A stretch of 64,000 nucleotides of DNA from Topomyia yanbarensis (lineage: Eukaryota > Arthropoda > Insecta > Diptera > Culicidae): the NCBI RefSeq assembly GCF_030247195.1, contig NC_080671.1, positions 466,670,766 to 466,734,765 of the forward strand, given 5' to 3'. The notes under the pieces are model-generated. The model searched no databases, was not told where the DNA came from, and was given only the letters and a program-made list of their open reading frames with translations. Positions 48,545 to 60,165 of the stretch are shown in pieces. Position numbers and translations under genes: made by a program. Position 1 is the stretch's first letter, and each line of letters begins with the position of its first letter.

Positions 48545-49689
48545 TAAAAAATTGCGCTTGAATCAAAATAATCTTATTGACTGTGGAAAATGTTTATTCT
48601 TCCATGCCGGTGAAACGTGAAAAGTCACGCTTTTCGGACGGATGTTCGAGGAATTCCTCACCTTCGATTCATAAAGTGTAACAATTGTTGAAGGTGAAGC
48701 AGAATGTGCAATTCCACTTTCTACGTCGTCGTCGAATGTAATGACAGTTTATACAGCATCCCAACATATATAGATATCATTGTTAGGTTAAATGAATCGT
48801 TTTTTGATTTCCTAACAAAGTTCATGTGATTCAGTAAATTATTCTGAAAAACTATTTCGAATACACCGTGTCTTTGTGATGAACATATTTTGAGATATTT
48901 AAGATTGAAACATGAAACAGATTGTTAGCGGTATATTTTCAGTGCTGACAGAATCAATATATTTCTAGCATAAGCATAAGAATAAAGTATAAGAGATCGC
49001 CCGTAGTTGCTACACCGTTATTGACCAAGACCAATTGCGATTGCAACATGTGTATTGGAAGCAACACGTTTGGGTATAACATGTTGTTGTACAATCTGTA
49101 AAAATTCATGCATGCTGACATGCTCATCAATATCGACGCCGGCCACGTACGAATGCAGAACTTCTGGGGAGAGGAGAAATGTTAGTCCGATACATGTTGC
49201 TATTAGTAACCGAGGAATCCTCTGCATCTCCAGTATGTATCACGAGAAGGGGAAATTTGTTAGTAAGTGTGTCATTTTCATGTAATTATTTCTCTGGGTA
49301 GCCGGCTGCCGAGAATTCAAAAGATTTATTGTTGACAGAATTCATATATTTCTGGGATGAATTTAGCCCTTCAGTCTTAAATTTTTAAACAAAATTCTAG
49401 TTACAGTTTTCGGCAAAGTTGTTAACCCCATTCTGGGCCAACTTTTTATGGCGATGGGTTTTCAATTTGAGTGAAATAGTGATCTTCAGGAGTGGAGATG
49501 CAAAAAAGTACATTTTTCTATACTAAATTTCATACAAATTTTACAAGCAATGCGCAGATCCGGAGGGCAACCAATCGCCCGCAAAATTTGTACAGTCATT
49601 TGGGACCACAAGAGGAACTCAAAAAGTACTGTGTCGGAAAATAACATTTGTCGAATAGATGTCTTTGAAGATTGATAAAAAATGTTGAA
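48545..49689. other. intronic stretch, nothing recognised
   Basis: No gene. Positions 49560-49660 contain words also seen in the arms of the hAT-like elements (AATTTGTACAGTCA...GGGACC), so an old fragment is possible. Confidence 0.4.
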
Positions 49690-50105
49690 ATTTCGATCTA
49701 AGTGTCTTAAGTTCTAAAGGTTTCTGTGAAATTGAGAAAACTTCCTAAAATTTCAGGACTGAAATTCGTAGGACCTCACTAAAGCTTGTAGGATTCTCTT
49801 AGTTGCAAAGAACTTCTGTAATTTGCGAAAATTCTCCCGAACTCATAGAACTTCTCCAAAAATTATGTTGGTTTATTCAAGTTAACAAAATCAAACAAAA
49901 TTAGTTTTGGTAGAAAATGTTCGTGCTATCGGGGTAAACCTGTATTAGGTTTGAGATGGTTTGAGAATAAGAGTCTATCTTGAACTGGACGTGTAATGTT
50001 TAAAAAAAAAACTTTGCGTCCTGGTTGCACCTTCTCTCACAGGTTAGAGTACAGCTTCAAAGTTTTGATTTGCTTCGGTTAGATAATACGGCAAAGCAAA
50101 ACATT
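49690..50105. repeat. dispersed repeat, copy 2
   Basis: Collinear with 41900-42620 but without the 320-base insertion; the join lies near 49925-49945. Confidence 0.72.
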
Positions 50106-50149
50106 GATCCGAAAAACGCAAGCTCTAGTTCGTAATTTTAATTAATATC

Positions 50150-51060
50150 TTATTGGCCAGACAAACATGGATACGGACGGTTGTAAAACCTCACAAAAGG
50201 TTCCCTCCACGAGTCCGTCGGCTTCTTCGAAATCCCCCATCAAACGGTTGGCGGGCCGGATGATGCAAGACGCGACGACGGGCGTTGAATTATTTCACCT
50301 TCTATTCATTCGACCGAGACGCCGGGAATTCCTACTTGCCTACATTGCCTGCCTAGTCGCACGAATCGCATCGGTGGCGGCCCGAGGAAGGTGTTGTGTG
50401 CATTTTCGGTGCACGACCGGATGGATCACTGGAATTACCTTTTTGCAGTGGAAGCGTGTAGTTGGGCGCGAAATACAATAGCACAACATAAACAGATAAA
50501 CGAATGGGGGGTGGGAAGGGGAAGGTGAAAAGCGACGATCGAGAAATTACTTCCGCATTTCTTTTTCGTTTAAGTGCGTTTTGGATTTTCGACGGCGGCG
50601 TTTGGTTGCGGCTCTATTCGCGATGAACCAACTGTGGATAACTAGGTGTGAGGTTGGTTGGTACTAAGACAACCCTTCCAAGAGTTTGTGATTTTTAATG
50701 ATCGTAATGGTAATGGTTGCATCTCGAGCAGTAAGCGTTATCAAAAACCACGCCATACTTTTGTTCCTCACATAATTTGTTGAATCAAGAAGTTTGAAAA
50801 ATAAAAGTAGCAAAGTTGAAAAGTGGCGCGAACTTGCCACGCGAAACAGATAAACAGTGAGAGGGTAACATCAACTCTAATAAACACAGACAAATGCTAT
50901 TTTATGGTCGGCTGTTCGACGGAAAACGAAGCGATTCCAGTGAACTCCGTCTAACGTCAGCAAACTATTTCAGCGAAGACAAAACGGTTTCGGTCTGCCC
51001 TCTTCCGCAGTATTCGTCGATAATAGCATTTAATGAACAGGCAAGTATCACGGGATTGTT
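50150..51060. promoter_or_regulatory. GC-richer, low-repeat island next to an exon (function unknown)
   Basis: Compared with the flanking AT-rich intron this stretch has many CG steps (GGCGGGCCGG, CGACGACGGGCG, TTCGACGGCGGCG) and no sign of mobile elements. A plus-strand frame at 50167-50481 (starts MDTDGCKTSQKVPS) is present, but without a recognised domain. It lies 0.1-1 kb downstream of exon 51187-51374 in the FNDC3 direction and could be an alternative promoter with an untranslated first exon, or a nested gene exon. This is inference. Confidence 0.35.
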
Positions 51061-51186
51061 TGCGTAACCGAATGGAATTTTTCGGCCGATCTTTTTTTTT
51101 TGTCTGCGCAACCACGACACAGTTTCTTCAAAACAAACTAACAGTAAAACAATGTTGTTTCAAAGCAGCTGGTGAAAGTAACTTAC

Positions 51187-51374
51187 AAAATGTCCATGCA
51201 GGTGATGTTGGACGCCACCTTGGCCGAGCTGCTGGTGCTGGGTGGATAGGATAACATGCCGCAGGGTGCCATTTTCGTCGACGATCTGCTGCATCACATG
51301 GCCCGGCGGAACCTGCACCGGCATTGCCATGGGAGGAGTACCATTCTGAGACACCATCGGCACGGTGACTGGAC
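51187..51374 (-). CDS. mtgo: FNDC3-like protein, exon with the conserved N-terminal FNDC3 motif
   Basis: This exon is 188 bases, about 62 residues. The acceptor is TTTGCAG ending at 51375 and the donor is GTAAGT at 51181-51186. It begins in phase 1 inside a glycine codon (GPVTVPMVSQNGTPP) and ends in phase 0 (HLHGHF). The order VPMVSQNG, then VPPGHVMQQIVDENGTLRHV, matches the N-terminal block of FNDC3A/B, where a VPM-S-NG motif is followed by VPPG and an EDNG-RRV motif. This exon is the key evidence that the gene continues across the 28.8-kb intron. The start codon must lie in one or more exons beyond 64000. Summed with the other four exons, the coding length is exactly in frame. Confidence 0.88.
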
Positions 51375-51559
51375 CTGCAAAAAAGAGAAGAAACAGCAAG
51401 TTAAAGACTGATCGTTTGTAACAAGGATTTGAATTGAAACAATGAATTGAAAACAATATAGTAGCCGATTTAAAATATTGGAGAAAGTAATCGAAGTAAT
51501 CTGTTGATGTAATTAAAATACAAGAGTTTCTTAAGTCAATGTCTAAACACTAATACTAC

Positions 51560-51698
51560 ACAAAAAAATAATTTTATTTTGTTTCAATTATAGAGGTGTT
51601 AATCTTAGGCCATTCCCTTTCTTATTTGGGGATGGGAACCGAACTCAGGTGAACTGTGTACAAGGCAATCGACTTACCAACTATGCTATGCTCGACCA
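51560..51698 (-). mobile_element. tRNA-derived SINE, Feilai-like, partly decayed
   Basis: On the minus strand: AGCATAGCATAGTTGGTAAG (A box), GCCTTGTACACAG, decayed B box GAGTTCGGTTCCC, and a 3' end CACCTCTATAATTGAAAC matching the copy at 33755-33922. No clear target duplication. Confidence 0.78.
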
Positions 51699-52559
51699 TA
51701 TTTTTTTTGATTTGATGCCTCTATTAAAACATAGTACTCTTTCGCCAGATCAATTGTGTGACATTATAACTTGTTGACGCTTTCTTGAGACAACAACTTT
51801 AGTTTACACTTAATTTATATTTCAAGTGGAAATACGACAGACGCATTTCATTCAAACTAACTGTTTACTAATATGTACCTGGAACCATATAACTCGTTCG
51901 TTTCGATGAAGTGCTCTTCATTATCGCTCATCAAGAGAAAAACAAAACAAAACAAATTCCTGAACACTTTACTATCAGCTGTCCGGCCGCACGTGGTACT
52001 TAGTTTACAATGTTAGGCAATCAGTGTCAGACTACAATAGGAAATTCAATGGGAAGTCCCGATTCGCTTGTAATTATTAGTGGATTATTGTGTTTTAATA
52101 GAAAAGTACCGCGACCGAATCTGAAATGTTTGAACACCAATTTGTTTTTTTGTAATTATTTCAAACGGAGTCCGGGGATTTTTTCAATATTTAGAATAAA
52201 TGCGAATACAGAAAAAACATCGGTGCCTGGCTACTCTAATGATCGGTGTTACGAATGGTACAGGTGTTACGAATGGTACAGATTTATCTGGAATCTTCCA
52301 GATCTTTCACAACTGAACAGACATCCAGTCAATCCAGACATTTTGCCAGATTTTCTGCGTTTTACTCCTGGACAAAGTAGATTACCACTTCTGAATTTTT
52401 TTATTGATTTCTCTGAGAATCTTTTCATGACTTTCAACATTTATCGATATAAGAGGAAATGGAGTAGTATCGATTTATAATATCTGAAACAACGACCTTT
52501 TTAAAAAAAGTATCTCATGTACTTGATATTTGTATTAAATCTGAGGTGAATCAGTCAGG
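51699..52559. other. intronic stretch, nothing recognised
   Basis: An open frame at 52010-52480 has no known domain. It contains a short direct repeat GGTGTTACGAATGGTACAG at 52246-52281. Confidence 0.4.
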
Positions 52560-52823
52560 AATGTAGACTAGATAAAGGAATAATTGAGTCGTTAATGAAA
52601 TCTAAGCACAGTGAAGTTTTACAAAAACAGCACTATTTGAAATCATCAGATAACTGGGAATTAGAATTCGGAATTTCCGTGAGAATTGTTCTTCCATGTC
52701 CTTGACAGACGAATCTTGTTGTAGAACAGTATGTGAAATATTATAATCGAGCTCGACTTTTGAATATTTTCGGGGGGAAAAAGATTACAGAACATTTTCA
52801 AAGAAATCCTATTGACTCTGCAC
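52560..52823 (-). pseudogene. possible LINE reverse transcriptase relic, downstream part
   Basis: It continues the minus-strand LINE fragment at 53620-53970 once the hAT-like element is removed. The text is too decayed to name motifs with certainty. Confidence 0.4.
52816..52823. repeat. 8-bp target duplication of the hAT-like element (left copy)
   Basis: CTCTGCAC here and at 53612-53619. Confidence 0.85.
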
Positions 52824-53611
52824 TAGACTGGTTCAATTTTTGACTTTTAGCTCCACCAGGCTTTACTGATTCCTTTTATGGCCCTTAGTAATTGTGCAAA
52901 TTTTGGTACCGATTGGTTGTGTCTACGGACCCTTCAAAAATTTCAAAGTTTATATGGAAATTAGTATGGAAAATCGGTTAAAGTTGAAAATAAATTCTTA
53001 AAAAATCACCTCATCAATAAATTTATGACAACACTATATATTTCTAAAGGTATTCTTCTACTGAACACATTCGTGAAACATAGTCAGTTTGTGAAAATTC
53101 GCTGAGAAAAGTTATTAACTAAAGAAGCAGCATGACATCAAAACAAGTGGATTTTATTATTAATCATAGCAACCCTGTTTGAATAGCTGTATCTGCCATA
53201 CGCGAGCGGTGGGTGACAAGTCTAGTTTACACTTGTATAACGATGTAGCTATTCAAACAGGGTTGCTACGGTTACTAATAAAATCCACTTGTTTTGAAGT
53301 CATACTGCTTCTTTAGTTAATAACTTTACTCAACGAATTTTCATAAACTTGCAATGTTCCCTGAATGTGTTCAGTAGAAGAATACCTTTAGAAATATATA
53401 GTGTTCTGATTAATTGATTAATGAGGTGATTTTTTAAGAATTTATTTTCAATGTTAATCGATTTTTCATACAAACTTCCATATAAACTTTGAAATTTTTG
53501 GAGGGTCCGTAGACACAACCAATCGGTACCAAAATTTGCACAATTACTAAGGACCATAAAAAGAATCAGTAGAGCCTGGTGGAGCTAAAAGTCAAAAATT
53601 GAACCAGTCTA
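52824..53611. mobile_element. hAT-like foldback MITE (788 bases)
   Basis: Ends are TAGACTGGTTC and its inverse, inside an 8-base duplication CTCTGCAC. The two arms (52824 to about 53190 and about 53250-53611) are inverses over almost their whole length (GCTCCACCAGGCT, TAGCAACCCTGTTTGAATAG). The unpaired centre is about 60 bases (53191-53249). No protein. An 8-base duplication with T/CA-type ends fits hAT. Confidence 0.88.
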
Positions 53612-53619
53612 CTCTGCAC

Positions 53620-53970
53620 TAACTGGGATTGTAAGAATTCAGCATTAATTGGCGTTCTGATAATGTAGAACATTGTCGTTGTCAAATGATAGTTTCATCC
53701 ATTTTATAGAAAGGTTTAAGAAGTTCAACTAGAATAAAAATATGAAAGGACCACGACGAATGCCCTGAGGAGATGCAAAACTGGCAGCAAATGAAAAGTC
53801 TGTAGTCTCCAATTTTTATAACCATTTTAGTTCAAGGCATATAAAAATGAAGTTAAATAAAATAGGAGCTGCTTAATCCAAGTCTGTCTAACTTCGAAAC
53901 TGTTATCTGCTAAGTGATCTTGTCGAAGGCTGCAGCGAATTCAATGTATATGGTATCTAGTTGTAGTCGG
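53620..53970 (-). pseudogene. LINE reverse transcriptase relic, upstream part
   Basis: On the minus strand: DTIYIEFAAAFDKIT then VSKLDRLG (catalytic Asp box, about 53960-53870), KIGDYRLFI, and in a shifted frame ASPQGIRRGPFIF in place of the SPQG-LGPLLF box (about 53790-53750). Related in style to 42985-43530. Interrupted at 53611 by the hAT-like element. Confidence 0.68.
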
Positions 53971-56900
53971 GTTTTTAAGGAATGGATGGGGAAAGATGTT
54001 TAGTAATCATTTTTGAATTCTCCACGTCCCCTCCCCCTTTCATATTGTGACAAATGTCAAAGTAAGCTCAGATGCTAAATTTCACATCATTTGGACCTCC
54101 ACCCAGTTCACGTGAAGTTTTTGAAATTAGCACTATGAGAAAATATGGAGGAAAAATATATTAAATGCTATAACATTTGAAATAGCTCTCAGAAAATTAC
54201 AATTCATACCTTTTTTGAGAAAACAAGCTTAGTATTTGAATAAAGATATTTCCGTTTCTCGAAAAATACGGGAAAGCGTAATTTTGTCACCAAAATCCCC
54301 TATTTTTAATAGCTTTTCTGCTCAGTGCTGCAAATCATACATATTTTCCAGTTTGTCTAATGTGAAAAAATCTCAAAAATCGAACGGAACCTTTGCGACC
54401 TTTGTCCGAACACGAGAAGTTGAGGTTATAGGGCCTTTTGCCATGCATATAAAATTTTATTATTTTCTCGTGCATATGTCTCCATTTTTTCAATCAATTA
54501 TCATAAAATGTATCTTGTTTAAAATAGTAAGTTTTTGGCAACAAAATAAAAATAGATTCGTTACCGGTAAAATTCAGAATCATAATTTTTTTTGGCATTA
54601 GCTCTACAAATCAAAAAAATAAAAAAAAATGAAGGCGACATATTTGGACGTCTCTCCCGGCAAAAACAAACCAATGGCGCCTTCTACCTCGTCAGAATTT
54701 ATTATATATATGGTACATACTACCGAGTTTTGTTTAAGGGAACAGATTGGTACCGATTTTTCGCAAGTATATCGAAACATGTGTACCCGTTTTACCCAGG
54801 CAAAGAATTGGGGTAAAACGGGTAAACACGTTTCGTTCGGTGTAACTATCTTCAATCGATTCTTCGTTTTTTTTGATAATAATTTCTACTTTTGGAAAGC
54901 CGCATTCAGCCTCTTTCCGAGAAGTACAGCTAGGTTTAGCTTCCCACTTGAGCTGTGGTTTTTGACGTAGGACTACGTCTTTGTTTTCGATATGGGGGTG
55001 CACTTTGCAAATTCTACAAAAATGGTATGTAACAAAAAGTGGTCCAATTTTAACCGAATGTAATTCAGCCATCTCACGATAAATTTTCAAATTGTTTCAT
55101 AATATCGGCCCGAAATACTTCTAAGAATAGATTCCAATAGATAAACCCAAAGATTTTTGATATGATGGCATTAACAATTTAATCAATGTACAGCCTAGTC
55201 AAGATATCGCACATTTACACACAGAAGATAGCGCTTCCCAAGCCCGGCACGACAGATTTGTGTACCTAGCGCGCTACGCTTCTATGAATGACGTCATCAT
55301 CCACTATTTAAAGAACGGATTTGGCCGGACGAGCTCAGTCGTGGTAGTAGTTGCCTCTTTCGCTCTATCCATCATCTTCCGCGTTGATTCATTTTGCTTT
55401 GTGCGCTTGGGTTCAATGTTTAAGGCGAATGTGTAGGTGGGTATATCTAATTTGTTATTGTTAGCGGTTGCATGCGTAACCTGCATGATAGCAATCTGTG
55501 CTTTTGTTGCGTAAAGCACAACTAAAGTATATTATTTACGTTCGATCAATTCATTGATTCATTTCCACATCACGTGATCAATTTTCACTCAGCTTATCCT
55601 ATTTTGATTCTTGTATATTTATAGTTTCGATATATGATTAAGACCACAGCCTTCGCTACATTTGTATGCGTACTTTAGGAAAATATCAATAACGGCAAAA
55701 TATAACAAGAAAGCTTGGTCCATACACGAAACGTGATTATATTGTCTAAAATTTGATTTTTCTTCACCGGTCCGGTTTTTTTGCCATACACAATCGAAAA
55801 GTTTTTACAATTTTTAAAAGCTGATCTTGTTCTACAAAGATTTAGAGCAAGATATTAGTTCGGTCACGGTTTTCTGACTTCTTCCTTCAGCTCTTCTCAA
55901 ATAAGTTTATTCGAATTCGATCACCTACTACAAATAAAATAACCTGATAACCAAGAAGGTGGTTCAATATGTAACATTCGATGATGATTAGTTGTGCTTA
56001 AACTATACATAAGAAATATATTTGATTTATTATTACTCTAAATGTAGTAAGAAAATAAATATTTTACATTAAGTAGTATAGTCCTACGTCTACAGTTCGT
56101 GCAACTCCATAGGGCTGCCCTTTGTAGTTTTTTAAAACTTTTTTCGGAACACTGCTAATTCAAATGGTAATTGGCTGCACAAACCATTTACCAAATATGA
56201 CCTTTTTCCAATGGCTCTTGTTTATTTACAAGAGTTCTTAAGTTCTTATGGTAAAATATATGGAAAATCGAAAAAAAAACTCAAAATTCATTGAAAAATT
56301 TCACAGTAACTCAGCATACCTCAAAACATAAGGCAGAGAAGAATATTTTATTAGGAGCAATTATGTCAAAGGTTGTATATTGGTTGGAGCTTGCCGGATA
56401 AAGTTCTTTTACTTTGAAAGTTAACAGCAATTTTGGAAACATCATATTCTTAGCATGTCGGATCAATTTACAATATTTAGAAGTGTTGATCCTTAATCCA
56501 CAAACTATATCTGAGGATTTGGAGATGCACAAGATGATACTGGCATTTTTACTGAATTTATTGTTTCTATTGTACATTTTTCATATATTTTTACTGGAGC
56601 TGTGGAGCTAGGGTCCTCGTCAGAATCACTCACTACAATTGCAGACAAGACGGGAAATGTTACCCACTAAAACACTGCCTAAGGCCAATTGCAGCGGGAC
56701 GTGAGTCTTATTGTGATATTGAGTGATTCACGGTTCAGATGTGCGTGCGTAAGAACTTCACATCTAGAAAAAATCGTGTAAATTTACGTCTCCTGACCAC
56801 GACATACACGAGCATCAAAAATGACATAGTTTTACGTTTGATTTTCATTTTACATGTCGTTGAATTTTGCGAGTCACGTAATTTTACTCCACCTATGGCG

Positions 56901-57079
56901 TTTGTTTAAAATGTTGAAGAGTGTAATTTTACGGCACTGCGCATAGAATGTACATCTTTCATGTAAAGTTAAATAGAACAGGGTTATATTTCGTCTTTCG
57001 TCAATTACGGTTTGTTAGTTTGTGGCAAGTTTGGAATTACGTCAACGATAAAATTCAGATTTTTTTGGTGTGTTTACTA
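53971..57079. other. intronic stretch, mostly unassigned
   Basis: Contains an inverted repeat near 54785-54826 (TACCCGTTTTACCC against GGGTAAAACGGGTA, loop about 14 bases). No gene or full element was recognised. Confidence 0.45.
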
Positions 57080-57440
57080 TCGCGTGGGAATAAACGTTTA
57101 TTTGTGCGCGCTTGAGCCCGCGTTAATCAGCTTATAAGTGTTATAGCGTTCTCTAAATTATCGGGGTGTTTTTGTGTTTGCGAAATCTTGGGCGTAGTTG
57201 TACGTGAATTATCGCGATCGCATGTTCGTCTCTGTGTATCATCGCGAAAAGCGCGGGCGTTTGTAAGTTACGGTGTTCGATTGCGTGGGTGTTTGTAGGT
57301 CGCGTGGACGTTTGTGTGTGGCGTGTGCTAACGTGTATGTAACTTCGCGTGTATAAATTAGACTTTATAACCGTGTGCCCACTCGCATATTCGAGTCTGT
57401 TCTTAAATGATCGCACGCAGACGGTGAAACTGATAGTTAA
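57080..57440. repeat. dispersed ACACGC-rich repeat, block 6 (inverted)
   Basis: Reverse orientation to the earlier blocks: GGGTGTTTTTGTGTTTGCGA, ATCGCGATCGC, ACTTCGCGTGTATAAAT. Confidence 0.6.
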
Positions 57441-58236
57441 TTTTTAGTACATGGTTCAGTTTTTAGAGTATGATGCTAAAAGAGAATCATGGAGGAAAAT
57501 CCGTTTCCTTATATCACTAGAGTTCCCGACCTTGTCGCCATGGAACGTGTTATCTAGTGAAAATGAGCGTCAATTTTTATTTGTCCAACTATAAAAAAAT
57601 AGATTTCCCTTTGGAGATATCTAATATATTTTTGACATGCCAAAAATAACAATTTTAACACAACTGATACTTTATTTCAACTCAAAAACGATGTCTTATA
57701 TATTTTATCAGTATAATAACAGTGTTTGCATGTTTAAAATGTACACATGTTAGAAGTAATAATTCTTCAATGTTAGTCGCAACAATGTCACCTCCTAGTG
57801 ATTTTGGACCAGTTCAGCTGAAATGTGAAAACTCGTTCAAAAATTTTCAATTCACTGCTTCCTATTATACCATTTCGCTGAGAATCTAACAGGAGTTGTT
57901 TTCTAGCATGATAATTTCAGCGTTACATTAGCAATATTTCAATTTGTTATGAACTTTAAATAAAAAAAACCTGTTTTAATCCACCTAGTGGTGTAATTGT
58001 GCCTTTCATTTGTACACATTACGATTCCATAGCTCATTATGTTCAATACAATGGTTTAAATGTACACGCCAGCCACAGCCACGATTTTGAGATACTATGT
58101 GTCGACACTGAAACATCGCTTGAAACCATCGGCGAATCAAGGAGGAAGATCCGTTAAGAAATTTTAAACTAGTTATAATTTTAAAGTAGCAACCCCTTAC
58201 TGCATACTCCTACCTACAAGCCAAAATTACGTTTGA
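57441..58236. other. intronic stretch, nothing recognised
   Basis: AT-rich DNA, no gene. Confidence 0.4.
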
Positions 58237-58730
58237 CGAATTTTAGAGCGATTGCATAACCTTTCTATATGAGAAAGGCAAAAATGCGCCAAAGTCAAAA
58301 AAGTCAATTTCCGCCATTTTTTCGAGATTACATCAAATCTCAACGTTTTATACATTTTAAAGTCATTTGGCATCCAAAATACATATTGGATTTTGAAATT
58401 TTCCCTTATTCCCCTTTGAGAATTTTTCATTCCAGTTTATGTGGAAATTTGCTGTGTGGTCGCACTTTTCAACCCGTAACTCCGGAACCAGAAATCCAAT
58501 CAACAAAAAATTCAATAGCCGATGGAAAGGTTGTACATTTCATTTGTGACTAAGTTTGTGCAAATCGGTCCAGCCATCTCTTAGAAACAGAGGTGACATT
58601 TTTTCCACATACACACATACATACACACACAAACATTTTCCGATCTCGACGAACTGAGTCGAATGGCATATGACCCTCCGGGCCGGGATTAGGTTGACGA
58701 TTTTTAGAGCGATTTAGAAAGGCAAATATG
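58237..58730. repeat. dispersed repeat with short terminal direct repeats and (ACAT/ACAC) tract
   Basis: Starts TTTTAGAGCGATTGC with AGAAAGGCAAAAAT, and ends TTTTTAGAGCGATTTAGAAA with GGCAAATA. Inside are GTAACTCCGGAACC, CAAATCGGTCCAGCCATCTC, a CACATACA microsatellite (58608-58632) and TCTCGACGAACTGAGTCGAA. These phrases are known to me from many mosquito genome repeats; the element class is uncertain. Confidence 0.65.
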
Positions 58731-58984
58731 GTACTGGTCCAAAATACCTTCGATACCCTAGTCACTGCTAAAGCTAATAGATGTGATTGGGCGCACAAAG
58801 AACATTCGCATTTTTATTTTGAGAGACGAACCACTGCGATCATTTTTTTTATCTGTTGCGGCATAGTACATTCGCCTAATACCAGTATCATTGTTAGTCG
58901 GAGAAAAATAATCGTTGCAAGTTGATATTTAATTACCAGTACAGCAGAACACGAACAATTGAACTGTCCAGTTCAATAGACATA

Positions 58985-59258
58985 TATTTTGGCGATTTCC
59001 AAAATTTTAGTGAAATGTAAAATTATACGAGATTTAGGCGTAATTTTAGACTCCAAACTCACATTTGTAGAACAGTACTTTACAATAATAAATAAAGCTA
59101 ATATTGCGTTGGGGTTTATTAAACGCATTAAATTAAATCAGTATACAACACATTCATTAGATCAACTCTTATCAACTTATTGCAACGTAGTATGGAGTCC
59201 ATACACATACATTAAGAATGCATTGAATCAGCCCACAAATAATTTCTTTTATATGTAA
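58985..59258 (+). pseudogene. LINE reverse transcriptase C-terminal relic
   Basis: The frame reads IIRDLGVILDSKLTFVEQYF, INKANIALGFIKRIKLNQYT, then LSTYCNVVWSPYT. The DLGV-LDSKLTF and VVWSPY motifs are the end of RT in Jockey-like LINEs. It stops at 59258, truncated on both sides. Confidence 0.78.
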
Positions 59259-59985
59259 TTCGTAAGGGTAACTGGACCGCATTTCCTCTTCCATCATATT
59301 AGGCACGCTGCACACTCATTAATACACAAACACTTAAAGAACGCCGTTAATTTGCAATATTTTATCTTACTAACGAGATTATTTCCCTACGCCTATAATC
59401 TGCATAATTACTTCCGCAAATAAAATTTTATTCGCATATGTATGTCATTTAAGAACTTAAAAATTATGTTTATAAAACACAACTTTTATAATTTATTTTT
59501 TTTTCATGCATAGAATAGTTTCTGACTTATCAGCGATTGGAAAAATGTTCAAGTTTATGAAATTAAAATATTCAAGAAATGTTATCCAAAACAAAAAAAA
59601 ATACGTGTCAATTATTTTTCGCTGAGGAATACAAGACGAAAATTCAATGGGATTAAAATTTTGGCTATAAATCTGACGTGGAATGACCCATATATTATCT
59701 TTTGAGGGAAGATTTTGGTCGTTTTTGAAAATCCACTTTTCTCATTTTTTTTAAAATTTTTCGATTAATTGGAAAACACTACTTTTGATATTGACACAAC
59801 CGAAACACCCAACCCTGTTTCAACTTGCAAATGGAGTTAGCATATATGTTATCTTTTATTGGATGTAACTAATCGACTCTTGTGAATTTGTAATATCTGG
59901 TAGGCCTATTCAATATTTGCCGGTATCACCATTCTTATCTAGTTGTGTGAATTCGACGGACCTGCCTGTTTCAGGATTGTACATA
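59259..59985. other. intronic stretch, nothing recognised
   Basis: No gene or element. Confidence 0.4.
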
Positions 59986-60165
59986 TACACTTAAGTTTTT
60001 TTTACGCGGTTTTTTTTTGCGCGGTATTTTTTTGGCAGTTTTTTTACGCGGATTTTGAAATTTACGCGGTTTTCATTCACGCGGATTTTGAAATTTACGC
60101 GGTTTTCATTTACGCGATTTTCATTTACGCGGCATGTATCCCCCGCGTAAAAAAACCTGAGTGTA
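59986..60165. mobile_element. 180-base MITE built of TTTACGCGG repeats
   Basis: Ends are TACACTTAAGTTTTTTT...ACGCGG and its imperfect inverse CCGCG...AAAAAAACCTGAGTGTA. The interior has several direct copies of TTTACGCGG(A/T)TTT with GAAATTTACGCGGTTTTCAT twice. No target duplication is certain. Confidence 0.7.

Noticed and set aside
52010..52480. 156-codon plus-strand frame
   Set aside because: AT-rich, Phe/Tyr/Asn-heavy text with no domain; likely chance.
54785..54826. TACCCGTTTTACCC hairpin as a microRNA precursor
   Set aside because: Arms are only about 14 bases, far too short for a precursor.
56605..56640. Hammerhead-like CTGACGAG on the minus strand
   Set aside because: The second core half and paired stems are absent.
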